Shown one piece after another: positions 8,401 through 15,505 of a stretch of 58,637 nt of DNA. The notes under the pieces were generated by a model, which saw only the letters and a list, made by a program, of their open reading frames with translations, was not told the DNA's origin and did no database searches. Position numbers and translations under genes: made by a program. Source of the stretch: Pseudomonas sp. UBA5706 (GTDB lineage: Bacteria; Pseudomonadota; Gammaproteobacteria; Pseudomonadales; Pseudomonadaceae); NCBI RefSeq assembly GCF_002419965.1, contig NZ_DIHC01000048.1, positions 19,501-78,137 of the forward strand, read 5' to 3'. How positions within the stretch are numbered: the stretch's first letter is position 1; each line of letters opens with the position of its first letter.

Positions 8401-11372
8401 CCGACGGCGACACCAGCACCACCACAGTAACGGTCAATGTAGCGCCTCCCTGTCCGCTCGTGGCCTGCAACGACAACGACGTCACGGTGCAGGAAAGTGC
8501 CCTGGATACCCACAAGGATGGCCAGGATCTGGCGCCTGGCAAGGTCACCGGCAGCAACCCCGCATCCACTGCGGAAACCGGCACCGGCAGTCTCGCCGAC
8601 TCGGTACAGGGTGGCAGCGGTGCGCTGACCTTCAGCCTCGAAGGCGCACAGAATGGCACCGTGCAGGGGCAATACGGCGTGCTGCACCTCAACGCCGATG
8701 GCAGCTACACCTACACCCTGACCTCGGCACCGAAAACCACGCCGACCGCCAACGATGGGCCGAACATCACCCACGAGGCGTTCAACTACACCGTCACCGA
8801 TTCGGTGGGCAGGTCGTCGACTGCGCAGATTGTGGTCAATATCGTCGACGATCAGCCACAGGCGGCCAGCATCGAAAAAACCGCGACCACCGACCCGGTC
8901 AACAGCAACCTGATGCTGATCGTCGATAACTCGGCGAGCATGAACGAGGCGTCGGGCGTCAACGGGCTGTCTCGACTGGACCTGGAAAAACAAGCCATCG
9001 TCGAGCTATTGAATAAGTACGACGCCTTGGGCGACGTACGTGTGCAGTTGGTGACCTTTAACAGCCAGGCGAACATTGGCAGCAATGAATGGGTCGATGT
9101 CGCCACTGCCAAAAACATGGTCAACGCTATCAATGCCGGCAACGGCACCAATTACGACGCCGCCCTGGCCGCTGCACAGCAGGCGTTCGTTGAAAAGGGC
9201 GCGATCGCAGGCGGACAGAACCTGGCCTACTTCTTCTCCGATGGCAACCCGACCACCTCGCCGCAGCACACCGATCCCGACCGCGTGCCACACCCGGAAC
9301 GCGGTGATGGTATCGACGCAAGCGAAGAGGCGACCTGGACTGCGTTCCTCGATAGCCATCACATCAACGCCTACGCCATCGGCGTTGGCACCGAAGTCAC
9401 CAGCACGTACCTGGACCCGGTCGCCCACAACGGCGCCACGGGCAGTGACACCAATGCGGTGATCGTCACCGACCTCGGTCAGTTGAATGCTGTGCTCAGC
9501 GGCACGGTGCAGGGCGGGGTGCAAGGCAGCCTGCTGGAAGGTGGCACCTTCGGTGCGGATCAGGGCTTCATCAAATCCGTCACCGTTGACGGTACCACTT
9601 ACACCTTCGATCCGAACGCCAGCAGCCAGCACAGTGGCGTAACCACCAGCGGCGGCGTCAATCATGGCAGCTTCGATGGCAGCAGCAACACGCTGACCGT
9701 GACCGGCGAGCACGGCACGCTAGTGGTCAACATGGGCAATGGCGACTACAGCTACACCCCTGCGGCGGGCCTGACGCAATCGGTAACCGAGAATATTCAC
9801 TACGTGCTCAGCGACGCCGATGGCGACCTGGCGGCGGCCGATCTGAACGTCCATGTGGAGGCCACGGCGCCCTCGACGCCAACCCCTGTCTACGATGCAC
9901 CGGTGGCGGTGGCGGACAACGTTATCACCAACCTCAGCGGTTCGAGCATCGTCATTCCGGGCGCAGCATTGGCGGTTAACGATGTGGCGGGCAATGGCGG
10001 TGCCTTGAGCGTTTCGCCGACAACCTTCACCACCGGCTGGACGACCAAAGGTGCGGACTTCAAGGCCAGCGCGCTAAAAACACTTAACTTCAGCGGTGTT
10101 TCGGACGACGACGCCAACCAGTTAAAGAACCTTAGCCGCAGCGACTTCTACAGCAACACCGCCACCACCGCCTTGCTGGTGATCAGCGGCTACCTCGGCG
10201 CGGTCAATGCTTCACCGTCCAACGCTCAGGATCTGTACAGCGTGCACCTCAAGGCGGGGGAAACCGTCACGGTCGACCACAACCTGACCAACGATGTGCT
10301 GGGCATGAGCTGGAAGTTCGAAGACGGCGCCTATCACAGCCTCGCCGAAGGCGGCTCGTTCACCGCAGCGCAAGACGGCGTGTACCGGTTGATCGTGGTC
10401 AACCAGGCCGATCCGGATCTGCAAGGCAACTACGACCTGCACCTGAGCATCGACACGGCGGCGGTCAATACCACCCCGGATGTCCACGGCAGCTATACCG
10501 TGACCGACGCCCACGGAGGCAGCAGCACGGCGCCAGTGGACATCAGCCATCAGGATGGCCACACCGTGCTGGGCACCCCAGGCGATGACGTGCTGATCGG
10601 CGCCGCCAACAGCCAGTTGCACGGCGGCGATGGCAATGACGTGTTGGTCGCAGGGCCGGGTGACAACGAGCTGTACGGCGACAATGGCAACGACACGCTC
10701 TTCAGCGGACCGGGCAACGACCTGCTCGATGGCGGGTCAGGCAACAACACGGCCGACTACTCGCTGGCAACCGCGGGAGTGACGGTGAGCACGGCTGAAA
10801 CCGGCGCTCAGCATACCGGTGGAGCAGGGGTGGATACGCTGGTCAATATCCAGAATTTGACCGGCTCGAACTACGACGATCATCTGACGGGCGATCAGGG
10901 CAATAACGTGTTGAACGGCGGTTTGGGCAATGACGTTCTCAATGGAGGAGCCGGTGACGACATTCTGATCGGCGGGCCGGGGAACAACACGCTGACCGGT
11001 GGGGAAGGCAGTGACACTTTCCTTTATCAGGCCGGCAATACCGGGCACGATACGATCACCGATTTCCATTTTGGCGTGGATAAGCTGGATCTGTCGCAGT
11101 TGTTGCAGGGCGAGCAGGGGGATGCGAATTCGCTGGACAATTTCCTGCATTTCAGTGTGAGCGGCAATGGCGCATCGCTGGTGTCGTCGATCGATGTGAG
11201 CAGTGTGGCGGGCGGGGCGGCCACGCAGACCATTGACCTGGCGGGGGTCGACCTCGCTCAGCACTACGGCGTTTCGCCAGGGGCCGGAGGTGTGGTGGCT
11301 GGCGGGCTTGATACGGCGTCGATCATCAACGGGATGCTGGGGGATCATTCGTTGAAAGTGGATACGGTTTAA
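5451..11372 (+). CDS. LapA-like giant RTX adhesin with retention module, VWA domain
   Basis: Predicted cell-surface biofilm adhesin, 1973 residues, secreted by the adjacent lapEBC-type system. The order is: N-terminal retention module (1-~120) that should fold in the periplasm and anchor the protein in the TolC channel; a PAAG motif at 115-118 in the place of the LapG cleavage site of LapA; a Pro-Val-Thr spacer (~186-259); three ~247-residue T1SS-143-type repeats (~261-999); a cadherin-like linker; a von Willebrand A domain with MIDAS motif DNSAS (D1159, S1161, S1163); a pre-peptidase-like domain (~1590); two blocks of GGxGxD calcium repeats (~1725-1767 and ~1813-1854); and a C-terminal secretion signal. 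ATG 5451 is preferred over GTG 5445 because AAGGGAG lies 5-6 nt before it. It is much smaller than LapA of P. fluorescens (>5000 residues), so it may be a MapA-like or strain-specific variant. LapD and LapG must be encoded elsewhere. Confidence 0.93.
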   Translation: MARLIGTVRAVAGEVFAVASNGTKRLVIEGDKVYAGEQLETGATGAVAVHLAKGGELTLGRDSSMALTPEILANHATHIDTPDATAPSQWQLAEVQQLQQVIAAGADPSQVADAPAAGNANPGGAPSALGGGHSYVLLTETAGAVTPTIGFPTAGLTATFEVPDGRVMGDPDRGGDNALPPVLVTPPDQPPVVTPPVVSPPEVTPPEVTPPEVSPPDTTPPEVTPPVVTPPVVTPPVVTPPVVTPPVVTPPDPPTPPANQGVTLGASDVTLNEANLANGSAPDAGALTQTGVIKVSAPDGLQTLTIGGIDVVTNGVPLNSPQSVTLPSGNTLTILSYNPLTGEASYAYTLNGPETHNQGNGTVNDEQIAVHAVDGNGDTANGSINVHVLDDVPQANPDIGYVKEGGETSGNILGNDLAGADGAGAGGLIVGVRAGSDTSSPVFGGVGTVIQGVYGTLTVDASGQASYMANPNSGGHGDAQDIFTYTIRDADGDTSTTTVTVNVFHNDGVVIGGSDCTVSEASLADGSHPDPAALTQTGSIKVTAPDGLQTLTVGGINVVDHGVPLTSTQSITLPSGNTFTVIGYNPDTGEVSYSYTLNGAQTHNQGDGTVNNEQIAVHAVDSDGDTADGNINVHVTDDVPQATADIGYVLEGGETSGNILANDQAGADGPSAGGLIIGVRAGSDTTSPVSGGVGTVIQGVYGTLTVDQSGHASYMANPNSGGHGDVKDIFTYSIQDADGDTSTTTITVNVFHSDGVIIGGGECTVDEANLPGGSHPNHDALTQTGTLKVTAPDGLQTLTVGGINVIDHGQPSPSPQSTTLPSGSTLTILHYDPATGEVTYTYTLNHAEDHGQGDGTSLNDPIPVHAVDNNGNPSDGSVVVKILDDTPHAHCDIGNVVAGGDVSGNLLLNDNAGADGAGPDGLIVGVRAGGDTSSPASGGLNTVINGLYGTLIVDSQGNATYHSDSTRVGAEGEQDVFTYTIRDADGDTSTTTVTVNVAPPCPLVACNDNDVTVQESALDTHKDGQDLAPGKVTGSNPASTAETGTGSLADSVQGGSGALTFSLEGAQNGTVQGQYGVLHLNADGSYTYTLTSAPKTTPTANDGPNITHEAFNYTVTDSVGRSSTAQIVVNIVDDQPQAASIEKTATTDPVNSNLMLIVDNSASMNEASGVNGLSRLDLEKQAIVELLNKYDALGDVRVQLVTFNSQANIGSNEWVDVATAKNMVNAINAGNGTNYDAALAAAQQAFVEKGAIAGGQNLAYFFSDGNPTTSPQHTDPDRVPHPERGDGIDASEEATWTAFLDSHHINAYAIGVGTEVTSTYLDPVAHNGATGSDTNAVIVTDLGQLNAVLSGTVQGGVQGSLLEGGTFGADQGFIKSVTVDGTTYTFDPNASSQHSGVTTSGGVNHGSFDGSSNTLTVTGEHGTLVVNMGNGDYSYTPAAGLTQSVTENIHYVLSDADGDLAAADLNVHVEATAPSTPTPVYDAPVAVADNVITNLSGSSIVIPGAALAVNDVAGNGGALSVSPTTFTTGWTTKGADFKASALKTLNFSGVSDDDANQLKNLSRSDFYSNTATTALLVISGYLGAVNASPSNAQDLYSVHLKAGETVTVDHNLTNDVLGMSWKFEDGAYHSLAEGGSFTAAQDGVYRLIVVNQADPDLQGNYDLHLSIDTAAVNTTPDVHGSYTVTDAHGGSSTAPVDISHQDGHTVLGTPGDDVLIGAANSQLHGGDGNDVLVAGPGDNELYGDNGNDTLFSGPGNDLLDGGSGNNTADYSLATAGVTVSTAETGAQHTGGAGVDTLVNIQNLTGSNYDDHLTGDQGNNVLNGGLGNDVLNGGAGDDILIGGPGNNTLTGGEGSDTFLYQAGNTGHDTITDFHFGVDKLDLSQLLQGEQGDANSLDNFLHFSVSGNGASLVSSIDVSSVAGGAATQTIDLAGVDLAQHYGVSPGAGGVVAGGLDTASIINGMLGDHSLKVDTV
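6007..6225 (+). repeat. Pro/Val/Thr-rich tandem codon repeat in adhesin linker
   Basis: The coding sequence repeats a ~15-nt unit encoding PPVVT or PPEVT about a dozen times. It forms an extended, protease-accessible-looking spacer between the membrane-anchored retention module and the first long repeat. Such short DNA repeats are prone to length change by slippage, so linker length may vary among strains. Confidence 0.8.
6231..8445 (+). repeat. Three tandem ~740-nt repeats in the adhesin (T1SS-143 type)
   Basis: Three successive units start near 6231, 6970 and 7714. Each encodes the same landmarks: a GV-IGG/ASD start, LTQTG then SAPDGLQTL, LPSGNTLTI, YTLNG with HNQG-GTVN, VHAVD-NGDTADG, GGETSGNILANDQAGADG, VRAGSDT-SPV and a closing IRDADGDTSTTTVTVNVF. 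The third unit is the most diverged. They extend the adhesin away from the cell, and the high DNA identity makes recombination likely. Confidence 0.85.
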
Positions 11373-11384
11373 GTCGCAACGGCA

Positions 11385-11434
11385 GCGAACGCGGTGGACC
11401 TATGCTAGATAAGTCGCCTGAACTCCGCGTTCGC
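11385..11434 (+). repeat. Inverted repeat after the adhesin gene
   Basis: GCGAACGCGG (11385-11394) and CCGCGTTCGC (11425-11434) are perfect reverse complements separated by 30 nt, just after the adhesin stop codon. It could be a long-loop terminator stem between the convergent adhesin and DUF454 genes. There is no U tract. Confidence 0.35.
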
Positions 11435-11480
11435 CACTGTCGCACAGCTCCAGCAGCTCCCACAGCTGCAGCGCTGAAGT

Positions 11481-11726
11481 TCAGTTCTGATGCGCTTTTG
11501 ATCTTCTTGCACGCAAGTCCGGGCGATACAAACGCTTCAGATACCCACGAATCCACGGGCCGAGCCGAGGGTGATCGACCAGCCAGTGATAAAAACGGGG
11601 AGAGCTACGCGCGATACAGGTATCGGCCAACAGCAGGAACGGAGTGGTGGGCAGCACCGGAAGAACGATCCCGATCATGCCAAGCCCCACACTCAGCCAG
11701 CCGCACCCTTGCAAGAGATAACGCAC
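11481..11726 (-). CDS. DUF454 (YbaN-like) inner-membrane protein, C-terminally short
   Basis: The 81-residue product starts VRYLLQGCGWLSVGLG and contains the family core PVLPTTPFLLLA and SSPRFYHWLVDHPRLGPWI. This is typical of the small two- or three-helix DUF454/YbaN membrane proteins of unknown function. Members are usually about 110-130 residues. Here the last membrane segment is replaced by a basic tail (RPDLRARRSKAHQN) and a stop codon, so the gene may be a truncated allele. GTG is the most upstream plausible start; no good ribosome-binding site is visible. Confidence 0.6.
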   Translation of the reverse strand: MRYLLQGCGWLSVGLGMIGIVLPVLPTTPFLLLADTCIARSSPRFYHWLVDHPRLGPWIRGYLKRLYRPDLRARRSKAHQN

Positions 11727-11788
11727 GAGCCGGGAACGACTCGTGCGCAGGTTGAATCAACGGACCGCCATGCGCCATAGGCGCCGAC

Positions 11789-12376
11789 TCAATGGTGGCG
11801 GGGCTTGAGGATTGCCGGCTTTTCATCCGGTGCATGCAACAACAGATACAGCGCAGTCAGCGCCTCCGGAATCTGCACGATCATATCGTCCATCAGGTTC
11901 GCATCCGCCGCGATGTCGGAGAACTCGGGCTGCTCATCGAATAAGCCCGAACCGACCATGATCGGCAGCAGCATCTCGCTGACTTCGTCCTCGTCGTTCT
12001 CGAACCAGGCCGACTCACGCAGGAACACACCTTCCATGAAGCCGATGCACCAGCCACGCAGTTCCGAATCATCCGGGTCATCGCCCAGGTCCAGATCGCA
12101 AGGCAGCTCGAATTCTTCATCCGAGGCCAATTGCCGAGCGATATGCTCCTTGAGCTTGATCAGCGTGGATTCGATTTCCTGATGCTGGGCTTCATCAGCG
12201 TAATGCGGCGGCTCGGCGAACAGCGCGTCGATCCATTCGCGGTCGGGCACCGTTTCGGCACAGATCGACAGCGCGGTCAGATAGCCGTGGCCGGCTACGT
12301 AGTCCAGCGCTTCGTCATGCAGCTCATCGGCGTCGAGGAAGGCTTGCAGGCGGTGTAATTGCTCAGCGAAGGACAT
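11789..12376 (-). CDS. YecA/YgfB-type UPF0149 family protein
   Basis: The acidic 195-residue protein matches the UPF0149 (YgfB/YecA) family: an all-helical bundle with a conserved centre DPDDSELRGWCIGFMEGVFL and a C-terminal PEALTALYLLLH helix. It lacks the SEC-C zinc-binding tail found in some members. The biochemical role of the family is poorly known. The start ATG lies after AAGGTAG-like sequence. It is divergent from recQ with 211 nt between them, a region where I see no further gene. Confidence 0.85.
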   Translation of the reverse strand: MSFAEQLHRLQAFLDADELHDEALDYVAGHGYLTALSICAETVPDREWIDALFAEPPHYADEAQHQEIESTLIKLKEHIARQLASDEEFELPCDLDLGDDPDDSELRGWCIGFMEGVFLRESAWFENDEDEVSEMLLPIMVGSGLFDEQPEFSDIAADANLMDDMIVQIPEALTALYLLLHAPDEKPAILKPRHH

Positions 12377-12587
12377 GGACAGACTACCTTGGAAATAAAC
12401 GATGCTGAATTCTAGGCCCTGAGGACTCTGCGCGCCAGCGGCGAGGCCTACAGAATCGGCATTGCGTTAAATTTCGACCACTGGTGTCGCCGCTGACCAA
12501 TCGTGCGAAGCGCTCCGGTATACTGCCGCGCTTTGCGATTTCCACAGCGAATCTTCATCCGCTGCAGCGGCACCATTCGGGGTACTT

Positions 12588-14714
12588 ATGCTCGACCAGG
12601 CTCAACGCGTACTTAAAGACATCTTCGGATACGACAGCTTTCGTGGTCGCCAGGGTGCCATTATCGAGCGCGTGGCCAGCGGTGGTGATGCTTTGGTGCT
12701 GATGCCCACCGGCGGCGGTAAATCCTTGTGTTTTCAGGTGCCCGGCTTGTTGCGCGACGGATTGGCAGTGGTGGTATCGCCCTTGATTGCCTTGATGGAT
12801 GATCAGGTCGCCACCCTTGAAGAACTCGGCGTTTCTGCCGCTGCGCTGAACTCGACCCTCAGTGCCGACCAGCAACGCGACCTGGCCAACCGGATTCGTT
12901 TGGGCGAAGTAAAAATGCTGTACCTGGCCCCGGAGCGCCTGGTTCAGCCGCGCATGTTGGCGTTTCTGCAAAATCTAAAGATCGCCCTGTTCGCCATCGA
13001 CGAAGCGCACTGCGTTTCACAATGGGGCCATGATTTCCGTCCTGAGTACCTGCAGTTGGGGCAGCTTGCCGAGCTGTTCCCGGACGTGCCGCGTATCGCT
13101 CTGACCGCGACCGCCGACAAGCGCACCCGCGAAGAAATCGTCACCCGCCTGCACCTGCAGAACGCCGAGCGTTTCCTCTCCAGCTTCGACCGGCCAAATA
13201 TCTTCTACCGCATCGTGCCAAAGGAACAGCCGCGAAAGCAGTTGCTGGCGTTTCTCTCCGAGCGTCGCAGCGACGCGGGGATCGTGTACTGCCTGTCACG
13301 CAAGAAGGTTGAGGAAACCGCCGCGTTCCTCAGCGATAACGGCTACCCGGCTCTGCCGTACCACGCCGGTCTGCCCATCGAGACCCGCTCCGAAAACCAG
13401 CGCCGCTTCCTTAATGAAGAAGGCCTGATCATGGTCGCGACCATCGCGTTCGGCATGGGTATCGATAAACCCAACGTGCGGTTCGTTGCCCACATGGACC
13501 TGCCCAAGTCGCTGGAAGCCTACTATCAGGAGACCGGTCGGGCAGGGCGCGACGGTCTACCGGCCGATGCGTGGATGGCCTACGGTCTGCAAGATGTGCT
13601 GATGCTCAAGCAGATGTTGCAGAACTCCGAGGGTGACGAGCGTCACAAACGCGTCGAGCACCACAAGCTCGATGCCATGCTGGCGCTGTGTGAAGAGACG
13701 CGCTGTCGGCGTCAGGCGCTGCTGGCCTATTTTGACGAACACATGCCAAACCCTTGCGGACATTGCGACAACTGCGTCGATGGCGTTCAGACCTGGGACG
13801 CGACCGAGCCCGCGCGTCAGGCGCTGTCGGCGATCTACCGCACTGGCCAGCGTTATGGGGTCGGGCACCTGGTGGACGTTTTGCTGGGTAAGGACAACGA
13901 CAAGGTACAGAGTTTCGGCCATCAGAAGCTGGCGGTCTTCGGTGTCGGCAAGGGGCGCAGCGAAGGCGATTGGCGTTCTTTGTTTCGCCAATTGGTAGCC
14001 CGCGGTCTGGCGGATATCGACCTTGAGGGCTATGGCGGCCTGCGTCTAAGCGATACCTGCCGACCCTTGTTGCGCGGCGAGGTCACCCTTGAGTTACGCC
14101 GTGACCTCAAGCCGCAGACCACGGCAAAAGCCTCCGGCAGCCCGGCCAGCCAGTTGGTGCGTGGCGAAGAGCGCGAACAGTGGGAAGCCCTGCGTACACT
14201 GCGGCGCAAACTGGCGGAAGAACACGGCGTGCCGCCGTACGTCATTTTTCCGGATTCGACCCTGCTGGAAATGCTGCGCAGCCAGCCCGGCACGATGGCG
14301 GAAATGGGGCGGGTCAGCGGCGTCGGCGCGCGCAAGCTGGAGCGGTATGGCGAGGCGTTTCTGGAAGTCCTCGGTGGTGCAGCGCCTGCGCCACGCGTGG
14401 TCACCGACCTGCGGCACGAATTGATCAGCCTGGCGCGCGCCGGCATGACCCCGATGCAGATCGCCGGGCAGTTGCAGTGCTCGGAGAAGAACGTCTACTC
14501 GATGCTGGCCGAGGCGATTGGCAAGCAGCAGCTGTCGCTGGATCAGGCACTGGACTTGCCCGAAGACCTGCTCAGCGAGATTCAAGACGCCTTCCTCGAC
14601 GGTGAAGGCGAACTGCCGCCGGTGGCCGCCATCGCCGAGATGTTCACCGGTCGCGTTCCCGAAGGCGTGCTGTATTGCGTGCGCGCAGCGCTGCAGTCCG
14701 AGTTCGAGGTGTAA
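12588..14714 (+). CDS. recQ: ATP-dependent DNA helicase RecQ
   Basis: Superfamily 2 3'-5' DNA helicase that unwinds recombination and stalled-fork intermediates. The 708 residues contain Walker A PTGGGKS (40-46), the DEAH box D138-H141 followed by the aromatic-rich CVSQWGHDFR, the motif VI stretch QETGRAGRDG, a zinc-binding cysteine cluster (CRRQALLAYF then CGHCDNC), a winged-helix RQC domain and an HRDC domain (about 525-600). It is about 100 residues longer than the E. coli enzyme. The extra C-terminus looks like the helix-turn-helix extension seen in some bacterial RecQ proteins (ARAGMTPMQIAGQL). The chosen ATG gives a normal N-terminus. Confidence 0.97.
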   Translation: MLDQAQRVLKDIFGYDSFRGRQGAIIERVASGGDALVLMPTGGGKSLCFQVPGLLRDGLAVVVSPLIALMDDQVATLEELGVSAAALNSTLSADQQRDLANRIRLGEVKMLYLAPERLVQPRMLAFLQNLKIALFAIDEAHCVSQWGHDFRPEYLQLGQLAELFPDVPRIALTATADKRTREEIVTRLHLQNAERFLSSFDRPNIFYRIVPKEQPRKQLLAFLSERRSDAGIVYCLSRKKVEETAAFLSDNGYPALPYHAGLPIETRSENQRRFLNEEGLIMVATIAFGMGIDKPNVRFVAHMDLPKSLEAYYQETGRAGRDGLPADAWMAYGLQDVLMLKQMLQNSEGDERHKRVEHHKLDAMLALCEETRCRRQALLAYFDEHMPNPCGHCDNCVDGVQTWDATEPARQALSAIYRTGQRYGVGHLVDVLLGKDNDKVQSFGHQKLAVFGVGKGRSEGDWRSLFRQLVARGLADIDLEGYGGLRLSDTCRPLLRGEVTLELRRDLKPQTTAKASGSPASQLVRGEEREQWEALRTLRRKLAEEHGVPPYVIFPDSTLLEMLRSQPGTMAEMGRVSGVGARKLERYGEAFLEVLGGAAPAPRVVTDLRHELISLARAGMTPMQIAGQLQCSEKNVYSMLAEAIGKQQLSLDQALDLPEDLLSEIQDAFLDGEGELPPVAAIAEMFTGRVPEGVLYCVRAALQSEFEV

Positions 14715-14730
14715 CGCAAGTCCCATTTCA

Positions 14731-14761
14731 GCGGCAAGCCGTGATCTGCAGCGTTTGCCGC
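14731..14761 (+). terminator. Possible recQ terminator
   Basis: GCGGCAA and TTGCCGC pair across a 17-nt loop, starting 17 nt after the recQ stop. There is no U tract, so termination would be weak or protein-assisted. The rest of the 220 nt before the marR-type gene holds no recognised gene. Confidence 0.35.
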
Positions 14762-14934
14762 GCAACCGTGTTAGGTCCGCCCGACACCTTGAGCGGCCAT
14801 CAGGGCAAATCCGCCGCCTTTCGGTCTGGCATGCTGCCGTGCGACGAATCACCACATCTGTCTACTTGCGTCGTCAGTATCTCCATGATTAGCTGCCTAT
14901 TAATTAGGAACAGCCATTAACCATCGAGTTACCT

Positions 14935-15369
14935 ATGCCTTTAACAGAAGAACATCGCTTTGGCATGCAGCTGGCCAATCTATCCCGTGGCTGGCGTGCC
15001 GAGCTTGACCGTCGTCTGGCCGAACTTGGATTGTCCCAGGCCCGCTGGCTGGTGCTGTTGCATCTGGCGCGGTTTTCCGAGCCGCCGACCCAGCGCGAAC
15101 TGGCGCAAAGCGTGGGTGTTGAAGGGCCGACTCTGGCTCGGTTGCTTGACAGCCTGGAAAGTCAGGGCCTGGTCCGCCGTCAGGCGGTTGTGGAAGACCG
15201 TCGTGCCAAGAAGATCCTGCTCAGCAACACCGCGTTACCGCTGATTCAGAAAATCGAGACCATCGCCACGGCCCTGCGCCACGAGTTGTTCGAAGGCATT
15301 GCTGAAGAAGATCTGCGGGTCTGTCTGGCGGTCCACTCGAAAATTCTGGTCAATCTGGAGAAATCCTGA
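14935..15369 (+). CDS. MarR/SlyA-family transcriptional regulator
   Basis: A 144-residue dimeric winged-helix repressor or activator of the MarR family. The helix-turn-helix is at about 55-80 (TQRELAQSVGVEGPTLARLLDSLESQGLV), followed by the wing with the conserved D-R-R-A-K (VEDRRAKKILLS) and C-terminal dimerisation helices. Such proteins usually respond to small aromatic ligands or oxidants. No adjacent efflux or detoxification gene suggests a ligand. The ribosome-binding site is weak (GAG), and the start follows the family's length. Confidence 0.9.
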   Translation: MPLTEEHRFGMQLANLSRGWRAELDRRLAELGLSQARWLVLLHLARFSEPPTQRELAQSVGVEGPTLARLLDSLESQGLVRRQAVVEDRRAKKILLSNTALPLIQKIETIATALRHELFEGIAEEDLRVCLAVHSKILVNLEKS

Positions 15370-15505
15370 CGCTATGGCCCTGTGCCTGCGACAAATACGT
15401 TGAACCTGTCGAAACATCCTGTTCTATTTGCACCCATACTGATTTTGCCCGGACATCGTGTCCGTACAACGACATTGCAGGGAAGCCTGCCTCATAAGGG
15501 TTCGC

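Noticed and set aside
6014..10750. Long antisense ORFs across the adhesin gene (up to ~390 codons)
   Set aside because: They mirror the highly repetitive GC-rich adhesin coding sequence and have no independent start signals or known domains.
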